Assembly (NCBI RefSeq): GCF_013460135.1 | Contig: NZ_CP038155.1 | Location: 62,001-126,000, forward strand | Length of the DNA: 64,000 nucleotides | Direction: 5' to 3' | Source: Arsenophonus endosymbiont of Aphis craccivora | Lineage (GTDB): Bacteria > Pseudomonadota > Gammaproteobacteria > Enterobacterales > Enterobacteriaceae | Shown here: piece after piece, positions 41,793-53,270 of the stretch | How positions within the stretch are numbered: position 1 is the first letter of the stretch | How the letters are laid out: the number at the start of each line of letters is the position of its first letter | The notes under the pieces: model-generated | Told to the model about the DNA's origin: nothing | Seen by the model: only the letters and a program-made list of their open reading frames with translations | Database searches by the model: none | Made by a program: the position numbers and the translations under genes

Positions 41793-42863
41793 ATGGCTAT
41801 TGATGAAAACAAACAGAAAGCACTCGCTGCCGCATTAGGTCAAATTGAAAAGCAATTTGGTAAAGGATCAATTATGCGCTTAGGTGAAGATCGTTCTATG
41901 GATGTAGAAACTGTCTCTACCGGTTCATTATCTCTTGATGTCGCCTTAGGTGCAGGAGGCTTGCCATTAGGTCGTATTGTTGAAATTTATGGCCCAGAAT
42001 CTTCCGGTAAAACCACGTTAACATTACAGGTTATTGCGGCAGCTCAACGTGAAGGTAAGACTTGTGCTTTTATTGACGCAGAACACGCTTTAGATCCTAT
42101 TTATGCCAAAAAACTTGGTGTTGATATTGATAATTTACTTTGTTCACAGCCGGATACCGGTGAACAAGCACTGGAGATTTGTGACGCTTTAACACGGTCT
42201 GGGGCAGTAGATGTTATTATTGTCGATTCTGTAGCAGCTTTAACACCAAAAGCTGAAATTGAAGGTGAAATTGGTGATTCACATATGGGGCTAGCTGCTC
42301 GTATGATGAGTCAAGCGATGCGTAAGTTAGCCGGAAATTTAAAAAATTCTAATACACTATTAATTTTTATTAATCAGATCCGAATGAAAATTGGCGTTAT
42401 GTTTGGCAATCCTGAAACAACCACCGGCGGAAATGCGTTAAAATTTTATGCTTCAGTGCGTCTTGATATCCGACGTATTGGTTCCGTCAAAAATGGTGAA
42501 GAAGTTATTGGTAGCGAAACTCGCGTTAAAGTAGTAAAAAATAAGGTTGCGGCTCCTTTTAAACAAGCAGAGTTTCAAATCTTGTACGGAGAAGGGATTA
42601 ATATCTATAGTGAGCTTATTGATCTAGGTGTGAAGTATAAATTGATTGAAAAAGCGGGTGCCTGGTACAGTTATAATGGCGAGAAAATAGGTCAAGGAAA
42701 AGCAAATGCGACAGTTTATTTGAAAGAACGCCCACAAATTTACACTGAATTAGATAAAAAATTACGGGATATGTTGCTTAATCACGCTGGTGAATTTAGT
42801 AGTGCTGCTTCTGATTTTGTGACAGAAGCGGTAGAGGAAACTTCATTACCAGAAGAATTTTAA
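41793..42863 (+). CDS. recA: Recombinase RecA
   Basis: 356 residues (E. coli 353). It forms the nucleoprotein filament for homologous recombination and triggers LexA cleavage. Walker A GPESSGKT is at residues 67-74, Walker B region [12 protein letters not shown], and the L2 loop [21 protein letters not shown] is intact. The C-terminal tail is acidic ([13 protein letters not shown]). A GGGGGAG ribosome site precedes the ATG. An active recA is compatible with IS-to-IS recombination seen here. Confidence 0.98.
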   Translation: MAIDENKQKALAAALGQIEKQFGKGSIMRLGEDRSMDVETVSTGSLSLDVALGAGGLPLGRIVEIYGPESSGKTTLTLQVIAAAQREGKTCAFIDAEHALDPIYAKKLGVDIDNLLCSQPDTGEQALEICDALTRSGAVDVIIVDSVAALTPKAEIEGEIGDSHMGLAARMMSQAMRKLAGNLKNSNTLLIFINQIRMKIGVMFGNPETTTGGNALKFYASVRLDIRRIGSVKNGEEVIGSETRVKVVKNKVAAPFKQAEFQILYGEGINIYSELIDLGVKYKLIEKAGAWYSYNGEKIGQGKANATVYLKERPQIYTELDKKLRDMLLNHAGEFSSAASDFVTEAVEETSLPEEF

Positions 42864-42892
42864 CTTAATAAATAAAATTGATTAAATCTATG

Positions 42893-42921
42893 GGCTATAT
42901 TCGATCTGGATATGGCCTTTT
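42893..42921 (+). terminator. Terminator after recA
   Basis: GGCTATAT and ATATGGCC pair (one G-T wobble) over a 9-base loop, followed by TTTT. Confidence 0.8.
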
Positions 42922-43623
42922 GCTTATTATAAATTAGTTATTAATACAAGTTAGATTGAATTATGATTTGAAACACACTTTAGTAAAATAGTCTTAGAAT
43001 TTACAATATTATTAACAATTAATGGATATGATTAGTTCATTTTTTACAAAAAGTGCTTTGTTTTGTTATATATAGCAAATTGTTATTATTGGCTTAATAT
43101 ATTCAGGCGCAGTTTTTGATTAATTTGTGTTAGACTTACGCTATTGCTTTCCTTAATCTTCTATTTAGCTGATAACTATAGCTTATACGTAATTTAAACT
43201 AAGTGAAATTAGCCACTGGAGTTATCTATTGGCAATTATCTTTCTAAATGTAGATGGAGACAAAATTTAACCGCTTTGTCCCGATAATAGGAAAATAAAT
43301 ATAATGAAATAGTGTTAATGTAGTGTTAGTTTCCCTGCGTAATAGTTAAATCGTTTTATGTTAAACTAATCAGACTAGTCGTTGTTGTATTAGGTAGAAA
43401 ACGATATATTTAGGGAAAGATGTACCTATAAAGCCTGAGAATTTGAGCGATGTATTAATACTTGTCAGTTAGTAGATCCTTGTCACCGATTTAGTCATAA
43501 AACAATTTAAGGATTTCTCAGGTTTGCCAGGTAAAAATGCCGTCGGTAACTTGATTGATGATAAAAATGTATTTATCACCTCAAGTCATAGATCTATTTT
43601 TCCAGCTTGATTTCAGGATAATT
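42922..43623. other. AT-rich gap between recA and alaS; recX not found
   Basis: About 700 bases without a supportable gene on either strand. In E. coli recX lies here, but I could not find recognisable RecX segments in any frame by eye. The alaS promoter must lie in it. A frame opens from 43555 in front of alaS but has no counterpart in AlaS proteins. I see no clear RNA gene. Confidence 0.5.
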
Positions 43624-46257
43624 ATGAGTAGTAAAAGCACCGCTGAGATCCGTCAAGCGTTTCTCGACTTTTTTCATACTAAAGGGCATGAAGTTGTACC
43701 TAGTAGTTCATTAGTACCAAATAATGACCCAACATTATTGTTTACTAATGCAGGCATGAACCAATTTAAAGATGTATTTTTGGGATTGGATAAAAGAGCT
43801 GATTCTCGAGCAACAACTGCACAGCGTTGTGTTCGAGCTGGAGGCAAACATAATGATTTAGAGAATGTTGGTTATACCGCTCGCCATCATACTTTTTTTG
43901 AAATGTTAGGTAACTTCAGCTTTGGTGACTATTTTAAACAGGATGCAATCAAATATGCCTGGGAACTGCTGACAAGTGAGCAGTGGTTTAATTTACCCAA
44001 AGAGCGACTTTGGATCACCGTTTATCACACTGATGAGGAAGCTTATAAAATTTGGCAACAAGAAATTGGTATTCCTGCTGAGCGTATTATTCGGATAGGT
44101 GATAATAAGGGTGCCCCTTATGCTTCTGACAATTTCTGGCAAATGGGGGATACCGGTCCTTGTGGCCCTTGTACAGAAATTTTTTATGATCATGGTAAAC
44201 ATATTTGGGGAGGGCCGCCATGGTCACCTGAAGAGGATGGTGATCGCTATATTGAAATCTGGAATATTGTTTTCATGCAATTTAACCGCCAGTCTGATGG
44301 CAGTTTAAAGGCACTTCTAACACCTTCTGTTGATACAGGAATGGGGCTTGAACGTATTGCCGCAGTATTACAACATGTTAACTCAAATTATGAGATTGAT
44401 TTATTTCGTCAATTAATTGCTGCTATTGCTAAAGTGATTGCTTTATCGGATCTAAATAATAAATCATTACGCGTCATCGCTGATCATATTCGATCAAGCG
44501 CTTTTCTTATTGGTGATGGTGTATTTCCTGCTAATGAAGGACGTGGATATGTATTGCGTCGTATTATTCGTCGAGCGGTTCGTCATGGATATATGCTAGG
44601 AGCGAAAGAGACATTTTTCTATAAATTAGTTGCATCATTAATTCAGGTAATGGGTAACGCAGCTGACGAGCTAAAATCTAAACAAGCAACGATTGAAAAA
44701 ACATTGAAGAATGAAGAGGAACAGTTTGCTCGTACTTTAGCGCGTGGATTGCAACTACTGGATGACGAATTAGCACAATTACAAGGCGACACTTTAGCTG
44801 GTGAAATCGCATTTCGGCTCTATGATACTTATGGTTTCCCATTTGATTTAACCGCTGATGTTTGCCGTGAACGTGATATTAAAGTCGACGAGTTAGGTTT
44901 TAACGCTGCGATGGAGCAGCAAAGAGAGCGAGCGCGAGAGTCGAGTGGATTTGCGACCGATTATAATGATGCCATGAAAGTAGATAGACATAGTGATTTC
45001 TCAGGCTATGAAAATAACAACCAACAAGCTACAGTAACGGCTATTTTTCATCATGGTAAGCCTGTCAATGTATTAAACCAAGGTGAAGAAGGGATTATTA
45101 TTCTAGATAAAACCTCTTTTTATGCTGAGTCAGGTGGTCAGGTTGGTGATAGCGGTATACTTAGCAATAGCCATTGTCAATTTGCTGTGTCTGACACACA
45201 AAAATATGCTCAAGCAATTGGACATATTGGTAAGGTAATGACTGGCTCAATAGCGGTAAATAATTCGGTCGACGCAGGAATTGACATTGAACGTCGTAAC
45301 GCTATTCGTCTCAATCACTCAGCTACCCATTTGTTGCATGCCGCTTTGCGTGATGTATTGGGAAATCATGTAAGCCAAAAAGGATCTTTAGTGAATGAGA
45401 AATATGTGCGTTTTGATTTTTCTCATTTTGCTGCAATGACGCCGATGCAAATACGCCAAATAGAAGATATCGTAAATTATCAAATTCGTAAAAATGATCC
45501 TATTATAACGACATTAATGGATTTAGAGGCGGCAAAAGAAAAAGATGCGATGGCGCTTTTTGGTGAAAAATATGATGCACAGGTACGCGTTCTTAGTATC
45601 GGCGATTTTTCTATTGAGTTATGCGGCGGTACTCATGCCAATCGGACTGGCGATATAGGATTATTTCGTGTTAGCAGCGAATCGGGTACGGCAGCGGGAA
45701 TTCGGCGGATAGAAGCTATAACCGGACAAGTTGCTATAGATGATCTTCACCAGCAATCCAATTTATTGGCTGAAATTGGCCAATTAATGAAAGGTGATGC
45801 TAATAATCTAATGGAAAAAATTAAAACGACATTAGATAAAGTTAAGTTATTAGAAAGGTCGTTAGATCAATTAAAAGGGCAACAAGCTGCCCAAGAAAGC
45901 GTTTCTTTAAGTCAACAAGTTAAAACAATTAACGGAGTTAGCTTATTAGTTACTCAGTTAAATAACACTGAGCCTAAACAGCTACGTATCATTGTTGATG
46001 ACTTAAAAAATCAATTAAAATCAGCAATTATTGTGCTTTCTACTATAAGTAATGATAAAGTCAGTCTAATTGTTGGTGTAACCAATGATTTGACTGCTAA
46101 AATAAAGGCTGGTGATTTAATTTCATTTGTTGCGCAGCAAGTAGGCGGAAAAGGGGGTGGTCGCCATGACATGGCTCAGGCGGGCGGCTCTAATATAACA
46201 GCACTTCCTGCTGCATTAGCATCAGTTGAAGAGTGGGTTAATTCGCGCTTGACATGA
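43624..46257 (+). CDS. alaS: Alanyl-tRNA synthetase
   Basis: 877 residues (E. coli 876). It charges tRNA-Ala and clears mischarged Ser or Gly. The class II catalytic core begins [20 protein letters not shown] with [18 protein letters not shown]. The editing-domain zinc motifs are [11 protein letters not shown] and [13 protein letters not shown]. The C-terminal C-Ala domain ends [16 protein letters not shown] chose ATG 43624 ([17 protein letters not shown]); E. coli begins [16 protein letters not shown]. The 23 extra codons upstream are not conserved. Confidence 0.97.
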   Translation: MSSKSTAEIRQAFLDFFHTKGHEVVPSSSLVPNNDPTLLFTNAGMNQFKDVFLGLDKRADSRATTAQRCVRAGGKHNDLENVGYTARHHTFFEMLGNFSFGDYFKQDAIKYAWELLTSEQWFNLPKERLWITVYHTDEEAYKIWQQEIGIPAERIIRIGDNKGAPYASDNFWQMGDTGPCGPCTEIFYDHGKHIWGGPPWSPEEDGDRYIEIWNIVFMQFNRQSDGSLKALLTPSVDTGMGLERIAAVLQHVNSNYEIDLFRQLIAAIAKVIALSDLNNKSLRVIADHIRSSAFLIGDGVFPANEGRGYVLRRIIRRAVRHGYMLGAKETFFYKLVASLIQVMGNAADELKSKQATIEKTLKNEEEQFARTLARGLQLLDDELAQLQGDTLAGEIAFRLYDTYGFPFDLTADVCRERDIKVDELGFNAAMEQQRERARESSGFATDYNDAMKVDRHSDFSGYENNNQQATVTAIFHHGKPVNVLNQGEEGIIILDKTSFYAESGGQVGDSGILSNSHCQFAVSDTQKYAQAIGHIGKVMTGSIAVNNSVDAGIDIERRNAIRLNHSATHLLHAALRDVLGNHVSQKGSLVNEKYVRFDFSHFAAMTPMQIRQIEDIVNYQIRKNDPIITTLMDLEAAKEKDAMALFGEKYDAQVRVLSIGDFSIELCGGTHANRTGDIGLFRVSSESGTAAGIRRIEAITGQVAIDDLHQQSNLLAEIGQLMKGDANNLMEKIKTTLDKVKLLERSLDQLKGQQAAQESVSLSQQVKTINGVSLLVTQLNNTEPKQLRIIVDDLKNQLKSAIIVLSTISNDKVSLIVGVTNDLTAKIKAGDLISFVAQQVGGKGGGRHDMAQAGGSNITALPAALASVEEWVNSRLT

Positions 46258-46269
46258 ATTAACCATGAG

Positions 46270-46297
46270 GGTTGCATAACTTAATTATGCAACCTTT
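46270..46297 (+). terminator. Terminator after alaS
   Basis: Perfect 10-bp stem GGTTGCATAA / TTATGCAACC with a 5-base loop, then TTT. Confidence 0.8.
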
Positions 46298-46487
46298 AAC
46301 GGATTGTTTTTAAATGACCTAAGTACAAAATTATATTTTTAGCTACAATATTAGTATGATGATTTCTTTAGGTTAAATACTTTAGGTAAATATCATTGCT
46401 TTACGGCTTTACGTTTTCACGGTGTGTGATGGATAATAGCGGGGAAACCTAGAGACCCGACTCTTTTTAATTTTCAAGGAGCAAAGA

Positions 46488-46673
46488 ATGCTTATTCTGA
46501 CTCGTCGAGTTGGTGAAACGCTCATGATAGGCGATGAGGTAACAGTAACGGTGCTGGGTGTAAAAGGCAACCAGGTACGTATAGGGGTTAATGCACCCAA
46601 AGAGGTTTCTGTTCACCGTGAAGAAATTTATCAACGGATCCAAGCTGAAAAATGCCAGCCCAATAATCAGTAA
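46488..46673 (+). CDS. csrA: Carbon storage regulator CsrA
   Basis: 61 residues, the E. coli length. This dimeric RNA-binding protein controls translation and stability of many mRNAs at GGA-containing leaders. [16 protein letters not shown] and the C-terminal [13 protein letters not shown], which includes the RNA-contacting R44 region, are conserved. A strong ribosome site (CAAGGAG) is present; it contains GGA and could be an autoregulatory CsrA site as in E. coli. Retention of csrA contrasts with other regulatory losses in the window. From the stop to IS copy 4 (246 bases) I see no gene. Confidence 0.97.
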   Translation: MLILTRRVGETLMIGDEVTVTVLGVKGNQVRIGVNAPKEVSVHREEIYQRIQAEKCQPNNQ

Positions 46674-46919
46674 TTTTTAGTAAAGCGTTCATTCTTAGGT
46701 ATATGTTCATTATATTTATAGAATGAGCGATGTTTCTTATTGCCATCTATTTTATGTCTGTATTTTTTCAAGCTTAGTATCCTATAAAACCAATTAGATA
46801 GATTGTAAAAAATGTCTTTTTTTAGTATTTTTTTACATTATGAATCAAATGCCGGATTTTAATTGTTAGATACCAACGCATTTTTTAAAATACTTACAAA
46901 TAAATCAATAGATTATTAG

Positions 46920-47974
46920 GGCTTTGTTGAATAAATCAGAATTAGCCGACAGGATGGCTCCCTCTGCTACAGCTGTTATCCGATCCTGACGCTGTGTGGC
47001 ATACCCAACAACGTCATACGGTTCAGCGCTTTGACCATCGCCATTGCTTCACCTACCTGAGCCTCATAGTCACGCAGCCTCAGATGGCCACCCAGCAAAG
47101 TTTTTATGCGGAACATCGCTGTTTCTGCCACTGAACGCCGGTGATAACCCACTTTCTTTTTCCACATATCATTACTCCTGCTCAGACGCTGATTCGCCAC
47201 CGCATGGTTACGTTCATGGTACTTGTCCGGCCAGTATTTCGCTCCGCTTCGCGGCGGGATAAGGGGCCTGATTTTCTTTCTTAGCAACGCATCGTGGCAG
47301 TAACAGGCGTAATAAGCACCGTCTGCTGACACTTCCCTGATTTTCCGGTGGGTTTGGTTAATCAGGCCCGGCAGTGCCTGCGCATCTGTCGTTCCGCTGA
47401 GCGATAAGTCGGCACAGATAATCTCATGATTCACACTGTCTGCTGCCAGATGAAGCTTGCGCCACAATCTTCGTCTGTCAGCCCCATGCTGCCTGACTTT
47501 CCATTCACCTTCGCCAAAGACCTTCAGACCGGTACTGTCGATGACCAGATGCGAGATTTCACCACGCGTTGGCGTTTTTATGCTGATGTTGACGCTCTTT
47601 GCTCGTCTGCTGACCAGCGAGTAGTCCGGACAGCACAGCGGCAAAGACATGAGTTTAAAAATCGAATCAACGAAGCCCTGTAATGCCCGGAGCGACAGGT
47701 TAAACACACGCTTCATCATCAGGACAGTGGTAACAGCCATATCGCTGTAGTAAAGCGGCCGGCCACGACCTTCAGGCGAAGAACTGTCAGTCCATCCAGC
47801 GATGGCCGACTCATCAAGCCAGACCGTCAGGGAACCGCGTTGTCTGAGTGCCTTGTTGTACGCGGGCCAGTTGGTAATTTTAAACTTTTGCTTTGCCATG
47901 GGGACCTGATGTTGAAACGAATTTAGCGATCAGCTCCGCCAATCACCTAAAAGTTCGATTTATTCAACAAAGCC
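46920..47974 (-). mobile_element. IS903-type insertion sequence, copy 4
   Basis: 1055 bp, inverted relative to copies 1-3, with intact ends. A perfect 9-bp target duplication gattattag lies at 46911-46919 and 47975-47983. It inserted between csrA and tRNA-Ser without breaking a gene. Confidence 0.98.
46976..47899 (-). CDS. IS903-type DDE transposase, copy 4
   Basis: 307 residues with D121, D193 and E259 present. Copy-specific changes are V145L, T157N and D197Y (DGAYD to DGAYY, four residues after the catalytic D193). The frame is intact; the last change might affect activity. Confidence 0.95.
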   Translation of the reverse strand: MAKQKFKITNWPAYNKALRQRGSLTVWLDESAIAGWTDSSSPEGRGRPLYYSDMAVTTVLMMKRVFNLSLRALQGFVDSIFKLMSLPLCCPDYSLVSRRAKSVNISIKTPTRGEISHLVIDSTGLKVFGEGEWKVRQHGADRRRLWRKLHLAADSVNHEIICADLSLSGTTDAQALPGLINQTHRKIREVSADGAYYACYCHDALLRKKIRPLIPPRSGAKYWPDKYHERNHAVANQRLSRSNDMWKKKVGYHRRSVAETAMFRIKTLLGGHLRLRDYEAQVGEAMAMVKALNRMTLLGMPHSVRIG

Positions 47975-48221
47975 GATTATTAGCTGACATAACTTATAAA
48001 AAGAAAATATTTAGGTTAACTATTTTACTCTGGAATGGTTTTCTTTATTAAAGGATAAGAACCTACTTTTGATCTGTTTTTTTCTGTTAATCTTCCTGTT
48101 TTGATGATTTTTTATTGGTGAATATAGAATGCCATATTATTTTATTTCGTTGTTAAACTACTCATCTTGATTGTGAAATGTGCAAATGAACTAAAGAACA
48201 TAAAAAGATCGGAAAAATTGT

Positions 48222-48249
48222 TTGACTTCTCAGTCTGGGAAAGTAATAT
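48222..48249 (+). promoter_or_regulatory. Sigma-70 promoter for the tRNA-Ser/tRNA-Arg unit
   Basis: TTGACT (48222-48227), 16-base spacer, TAATAT (48244-48249), followed by a GC-rich discriminator GAGCGCC, as in stringently controlled stable-RNA promoters. The first tRNA begins about 46 bases after the likely start site. Confidence 0.75.
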
Positions 48250-48301
48250 GAGCGCCAAGCAACAGAGAGATGGTTTGAAATTGTCTCGTTGCTTATTCGA
48301 T

Positions 48302-48394
48302 GGTGAGGTGGCCGAGAGGCTGAAGGCGCTCCCCTGCTAAGGGAGTATGCGGTTAATAGCTGCATCGAGGGTTCGAATCCCTCCCTCACCGCCA
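48302..48394 (+). tRNA. serV: tRNA-Ser (anticodon GCU)
   Basis: 93 nt with acceptor stem GGTGAGG / CCTCACC, discriminator G and encoded CCA. The anticodon loop CTGCTAA gives GCU, reading AGC/AGU. The long variable arm is typical of tRNA-Ser. The position after csrA matches E. coli serV. Confidence 0.97.
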
Positions 48395-48404
48395 TTTTGA
48401 TAGT

Positions 48405-48481
48405 GCATCCATAGCTCAGCTGGATAGAGTACTCGGCTACGAACCGAGAGGTCGGAGGTTCGAATCCTTCTGGATGCGCCA
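48405..48481 (+). tRNA. tRNA-Arg (anticodon ACG)
   Basis: 77 nt with acceptor GCATCCA / TGGATGC, discriminator G and encoded CCA. The anticodon stem CTCGG/CCGAG encloses CTACGAA, giving ACG, which is deaminated to ICG by TadA in bacteria. E. coli has four such genes (argV, argY, argZ, argQ) after serV; only one is here. Confidence 0.97.
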
Positions 48482-48487
48482 TATCAT

Positions 48488-48516
48488 AAAACCCTGTCAA
48501 TTAACGGCAGGGTTTT
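48488..48516 (+). terminator. Terminator of the tRNA unit
   Basis: AAACCCTG / CAGGGTTT stem followed by a T-run immediately after tRNA-Arg. Confidence 0.85.
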
Positions 48517-48666
48517 TTGTTTTATAATTAAAATGTGTTTGTTAATAAAATATACGATTACTTTAATGATTTGCTCTAGATAATCTAGACGGCGACAATT
48601 TTAATTATTTACGCTAAAGTAACTTTTCTAAAAGTAAAAATAACGAACGGATAACGGGAGGTCAAT

Positions 48667-50226
48667 TTGATCCCGAATGTATCAAAAGCGCTATCATGGT
48701 TAGAGGCACGTCCTAATATTTTACATGGTCTTCGTCGAGGTATTGAACGTGAAACACTGAGAATTACACCAACAGGCGGACTAGCTAAGTCTCCTCACCC
48801 TGATAGTTTAGGGAAAGCGTTAACTCATCCGTGGATCACGACTGACTTTGCTGAAGCTTTGTTGGAATTCATCACCCCAGTTGATAATAATATTGGGCAC
48901 GTTCTAGCATTTTTAAGAGATTTACATCGTTATACAGCACGTCATCTTGATCATGAATTGATGTGGCCATTAAGTATGCCTTGTTTTATAGAGAGCCAAG
49001 ATAACATTAAACTGGCTCAATATGGTGTTTCTAATATTGGTCGTTTTAAAACTTTATATCGGGAAGGATTAAAGAATCGTTATGGGGCGTTAATGCAAAC
49101 AATTGCAGGGATCCATTATAATTTTTCTTTACCGATTGAATTTTGGCAAGCGTTGGTTGGTGTTAAGGATGCCGAAAGTGGTAAGGATGAAATTTCTGCT
49201 GGTTATTTTCGACTCATTCGTAATTATTATCGCTTTGGTTGGGTTATCCCCTATTTATTTGGCGCCTCGCCTGCAATTTGTGGTTCTTTTTTGCATGGAA
49301 ATGCCAGGCATCTTCCTTTTGAGAAGACAGCTAAAGGAACCTATTATCTCCCTTATGCCACATCGCTACGAATGAGTGATTTGGGATATACCAACAAATC
49401 CCAAAGTGATCTGAAAATCACCTTTAATGATCTAACGACTTATGTTACTGGTCTTAAGCAAGCAATAAAACAGCCTTCTCCCGAGTTTACAAAATTAGGT
49501 ATATACAATAAAGATGGTAAACATTTGCAGCTGAATACAAATATTTTACAAATTGAAAATGAGTTATATGCGCCGATTCGACCCAAACGAGTGCTTATTG
49601 GTGATGAGTCGCCATCCGATGCATTGTTAAATAGAGGAATCGAATATATTGAAGTTAGAGCTTTGGATATTAACCCATTTACTGCCATTGGTATTGATGA
49701 AGCGCAGATCCATTTTCTTGATCTCTTTTTAATCTGGTGTGTATTAGCGGATGCGCCCGTGATGGATGAAAGAGAATTAAATTGTTGTCGCACGAATTGG
49801 AATCGAGTGATCCTTGAAGGTCGTAAACCTGGACAAATAATCGGTGTGGGTTGTGGTGAATCAATGAGACCTTTAAAAGAGGTAGGGCAGATATTATTTG
49901 ATGATTTAATTAGAGTTGCTGATGTGTTAGATGTTAGTGGCAATACACGATATCGTGAAATTTGTTCTCAATTGATAGCAATGTTTGAAAATCCAGATCT
50001 TACTTATTCTGGCCAAATATTATCCCCGATGAGTGAACAAAGTATTAGTCAATATGGTTTGCAATTAGCTAAGACCTATCATCAACAATTAAGCAATGAA
50101 CCTTATGAAGTTATTACTGAAACTGAGTTTGCTAATGTTAGTCACACCTCGATTAGCAAACATTTTGCAATTGAACAAGCGGATAAAATAAGTTTTGAGC
50201 GTTACTTAAAGGCCCATATCGGGTAA
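48667..50226 (+). CDS. gshA: Glutamate-cysteine ligase GshA
   Basis: 519 residues (E. coli 518). It makes gamma-glutamylcysteine, the first step to glutathione. The N-terminal [14 protein letters not shown]-like segment (residues ~18-33), [27 protein letters not shown] and [14 protein letters not shown] are conserved. The start is TTG at 48667, preceded by ACGGGAGG; E. coli gshA also starts with TTG, which keeps expression low. No lesion is seen. Confidence 0.96.
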   Translation: MIPNVSKALSWLEARPNILHGLRRGIERETLRITPTGGLAKSPHPDSLGKALTHPWITTDFAEALLEFITPVDNNIGHVLAFLRDLHRYTARHLDHELMWPLSMPCFIESQDNIKLAQYGVSNIGRFKTLYREGLKNRYGALMQTIAGIHYNFSLPIEFWQALVGVKDAESGKDEISAGYFRLIRNYYRFGWVIPYLFGASPAICGSFLHGNARHLPFEKTAKGTYYLPYATSLRMSDLGYTNKSQSDLKITFNDLTTYVTGLKQAIKQPSPEFTKLGIYNKDGKHLQLNTNILQIENELYAPIRPKRVLIGDESPSDALLNRGIEYIEVRALDINPFTAIGIDEAQIHFLDLFLIWCVLADAPVMDERELNCCRTNWNRVILEGRKPGQIIGVGCGESMRPLKEVGQILFDDLIRVADVLDVSGNTRYREICSQLIAMFENPDLTYSGQILSPMSEQSISQYGLQLAKTYHQQLSNEPYEVITETEFANVSHTSISKHFAIEQADKISFERYLKAHIG

Positions 50227-50237
50227 GAATAAAGAAA

Positions 50238-50257
50238 TGGCCACTTTGAAGTGGCCA
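50238..50257 (+). terminator. Strong hairpin after gshA
   Basis: TGGCCACTT and AAGTGGCCA form a 9-bp stem with a central TG. No clear T-run follows (ACATAAAAT), so it may act as a 3'-end stabiliser rather than an intrinsic terminator. Confidence 0.5.
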
Positions 50258-50378
50258 ACATAAAATCTCTTAGAGAATAGGATGATAACAATTTTCGCTT
50301 CTTGGTTATGTAAGACTTGCGATATGAAAGGAAGTTCCATTTATTTTGTAAAAAATTAATTTTTTGGAGATCACAGTA

Positions 50379-50894
50379 ATGCCATTACTTGATAGTTTTA
50401 TGGTTGATCATAACCAGATGAAAGCACCTGCTGTGCGTATTGCTAAAATGATGAAGACTCCGCATGGTGATGCGATCACGGTATTTGATCTTCGTTTTTG
50501 TGTGCTAAACAAACAGCTATTAACGGAGAAAGGCATCCATACATTAGAATATTTATTTGCCGGTTTTATGCGTGATCACCTCAATAGTAGCGATGTAGAG
50601 ATTATTGATATTTCACCGATGGGCTGTCGTACAGGATTTTATATGCGTCTAATCGGCCAGCCTAATGAACAATCTGTTGCTGATGCCTGGAAAATGGCTA
50701 TGCAAGATGTACTTAAAGTGACGGCTCAGAATCAAATACCTGAGTTAAATAAATATCAGTGTGGTACTTATGAAATGCACTCTTTAGTTGAAGCTCAGCA
50801 AATTGCTCGCAATGTGATTGAAAGTGGCATTGTGGTTAATAAAAATAACGAACTAATGTTATTGAAAGAAAAGTTAACGCAATTATCATCATAA
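50379..50894 (+). CDS. luxS: S-ribosylhomocysteine lyase LuxS, metal site altered (H58Y)
   Basis: 171 residues, the E. coli length. LuxS cleaves S-ribosylhomocysteine to homocysteine and the AI-2 precursor. I chose ATG 50379 ([11 protein letters not shown]) with GGAGA upstream. The family metal site is H54 and H58 in HTLEH plus a cysteine near residue 126. Here the motif reads H54-T-L-E57-Y58: the codon is TAT where CAT is expected, so one metal ligand is lost. The catalytic-cysteine context ([11 protein letters not shown]) and [11 protein letters not shown] remain. The frame looks normal, but activity is doubtful; a structural remnant or a very recent pseudogene is likely. Confidence 0.93.
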   Translation: MPLLDSFMVDHNQMKAPAVRIAKMMKTPHGDAITVFDLRFCVLNKQLLTEKGIHTLEYLFAGFMRDHLNSSDVEIIDISPMGCRTGFYMRLIGQPNEQSVADAWKMAMQDVLKVTAQNQIPELNKYQCGTYEMHSLVEAQQIARNVIESGIVVNKNNELMLLKEKLTQLSS

Positions 50895-50926
50895 AAATAG
50901 CCTATAAAAAGCGGCTAAAATGATAG

Positions 50927-52218
50927 CTAGGATGGTTTTTGTTCTATCGTAAAGGGCAGGTCAATCGGCATTGCTCTAACTTGTTTAATCACGTTGCCAT
51001 TGATAGCTAATACTATAAAACGGTACTTACCTATTAAGATTTCAATATTTAGCATTGGAATGTCACCTAGTTTTTCTAATAACAGACCATTGATAGTCCT
51101 GGCGCCGTCAACCGGTAAGTGCCAATCAAAAGCTTTATTGATTTCGCGTATATTAGCAGTACCATCAATTAATACAGAACCATCGGTTTGTGGTAAAGCT
51201 TCCTCGGCTAAACTGGGAGACATTGAGGTAGTAAAATCTCCAACAATCTCTTCAAGAATATCTTCTACTGTTACCAGCCTTTGAATATCACCGTATTCAT
51301 CAACAATAATACCTACTTTTTCATTATTACGTTGAAATTTTATTAGCTGTGTATTTAATGGCGTACTCTCTGGAATAAAATAAATTTTATCCGCAGCTCT
51401 GATTAGATTTTGCTTGTTAAATTCTTTCTTTTCGACCATTAGTCGATAGGCTTCACGAACACGTAGCATGCCTATAATATCATCAAGAGTATCTCGGTAA
51501 AGAACAATTCGACCGTGTGGTGAATGAGTTAGTTGGCGGATAATCGATTTCCATTCAGTATTAACGTCAATCCCAACGATTTCATTGCGAGGAACCATAA
51601 TGTCGCCTACAGTGACTTTTTCTAAATCTAAGATTGAGATCAACATATCCTGATTACGACGAGAGAGTTTACTTTTGGATTCATTAACAATCGTACGCAA
51701 TTCATCTTTGCTAATCGCATCGCTACTAATAATGGGTGATTTAATACCAAAGAAACGCATGAACATAAGGGTGATGGTGTTAAATAACCAAACAATGGGT
51801 AACATCAATTTCTGTAGCGGTTTAAGCAGAAGACTGCTAGGAAAAGCCACTTTTTCTGGATAAAGTGCCGCCATTGTTTTTGGTAGCACTTCAGCAAAAA
51901 CTAGGATCCAAAAGTTAAGATACCAGTAGCGATGGCCACACCAACATCACCATAAAGTCTCATACCAACAATAGTTGCTAACGATGAGGCCAATATATTA
52001 ATCAGATTATTACCAATCAAAATAAGACTGATTAGGCGATCTGGTTGTTTTAATAGTGATTCAACGCGACGAGCAGCTTGATGGCAATATTTGGCTAAAT
52101 GGCGTAATCGATATCGATTAAGGGTCATCATTCCTGTTTCTGAGGCAGACAAATAGGCTGATAAGATAACCATGACAATAAGTATGATGATTAAAGTACT
52201 TGTTGAGACCTGCTCCAA
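50927..52218 (-). pseudogene. corB: corB/yfjD (CNNM/CorC-type membrane protein), frameshifted
   Basis: E. coli CorB (YfjD) is a membrane protein with a DUF21 domain, a CBS pair and a CorC-like C-terminal domain, linked to magnesium/cobalt resistance. The N-terminal segment (52218 down) reads SAYLSASETGMMTLNRYRLRHLAK and ends at GILTFGS-stop (51903-51901). The next frame continues WILVFAEVLPKTMAALYPEKVAFPSS through the CBS domains to the end at 50927. The junction is an A-run on the plus strand at 51910-51913 with four bases where five restore the frame. Everything else looks intact, so this is a recent one-base deletion. Confidence 0.9.
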
Positions 52219-52261
52219 GGTAAAATTCCTATGTTGTTCATTAGTTAATCATAAAATAGTC

Positions 52262-53270
52262 GGCTTTGTTGAATAAATCGAACTTTTAGGTGATTGGCGG
52301 AGCTGATCGCTAAATTCGTTTCAACATCAGGTCCCCATGGCAAAGCAAAAGTTTAAAATTACCAACTGGCCTGCGTACAACAAGGCACTCAGACAACGCG
52401 GTTCCCTGACGGTCTGGCTTGATGAGTCGGCCATCGCTGGATGGACTGACAGTTCTTCGCCTGAAGGTCGTGGCCGGCCGCTTTACTACAGCGATATGGC
52501 TGTTACCACTGTCCTGATGATGAAGCGTGTGTTTAACCTGTCGCTCCGGGCATTACAGGGCTTCGTTGATTCGATTTTTAAACTCATGTCTTTGCCGCTG
52601 TGCTGTCCGGACTACTCGCTGGTCAGCAGACAAGCAAAGAGCGTCAACATCAGCATAAAAACGCCAACGCGTGGTGAAATCTCGCATCTGGTCATCGACA
52701 GTACCGGTCTGAAGGTCTTTGGCGAAGGTGAATGGAAAGTCAGGCAGCATGGGGCTGACAGACGAAGAGTGTGGCGCAAGCTTCATCTGGCAGCAGACAG
52801 TGTGACTCATGAGATTATCTGTGCCGACTTATCGCTCAGCGGAACGACAGATGCGCAGGCACTGCCGGGCCTGATTAACCAAACCCACCGGAAAATCAGG
52901 GAAGTGTCAGCAGACGGTGCTTATGACGCCTGTTACTGCCACGATGCGTTGCTAAGAAAGAAAATCAGGCCCCTTATCCCGCCGCGAAGCGGAGCGAAAT
53001 ACTGGCCGGACAAGTACCATGAACGTAACCATGCGGTGGCGAATCAGCGTCTGAGCAGGAGTAATGATATGTGGAAAAAGAAAGTGGGTTATCACCGGCG
53101 TTCAGTGACAGAAACAGCGATGTTCCGCATAAAAACTTTGCTGGGTGGCCATCTGAGCCTGCGTGACTATGAGGCTCAGGTAGGTGAAGCAATGGCGATG
53201 GTCAAAGCGCTGAACCTTATGACGTTGTTGGGTATGCCACACAGCGTCAGGATCGGTATTCAACAAAGCC
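52262..53270 (+). mobile_element. IS903-type insertion sequence, copy 5, with a right-end deletion
   Basis: A 9-bp target duplication aaaatagtc lies at 52253-52261 and 53271-53279. The element is 1009 bp: 46 bases are missing between the GGATCGG near the transposase end and the TATTCAACAAAGCC tip. The deletion removes the transposase stop and the inner 4 bases of the right terminal repeat. It separates ypjD from corB, adjacent genes in E. coli. Confidence 0.95.

Noticed and set aside
43555-43623. N-terminal extension of alaS
   Set aside because: The 23 codons before ATG 43624 have no match to AlaS starts, while the chosen start aligns with E. coli.
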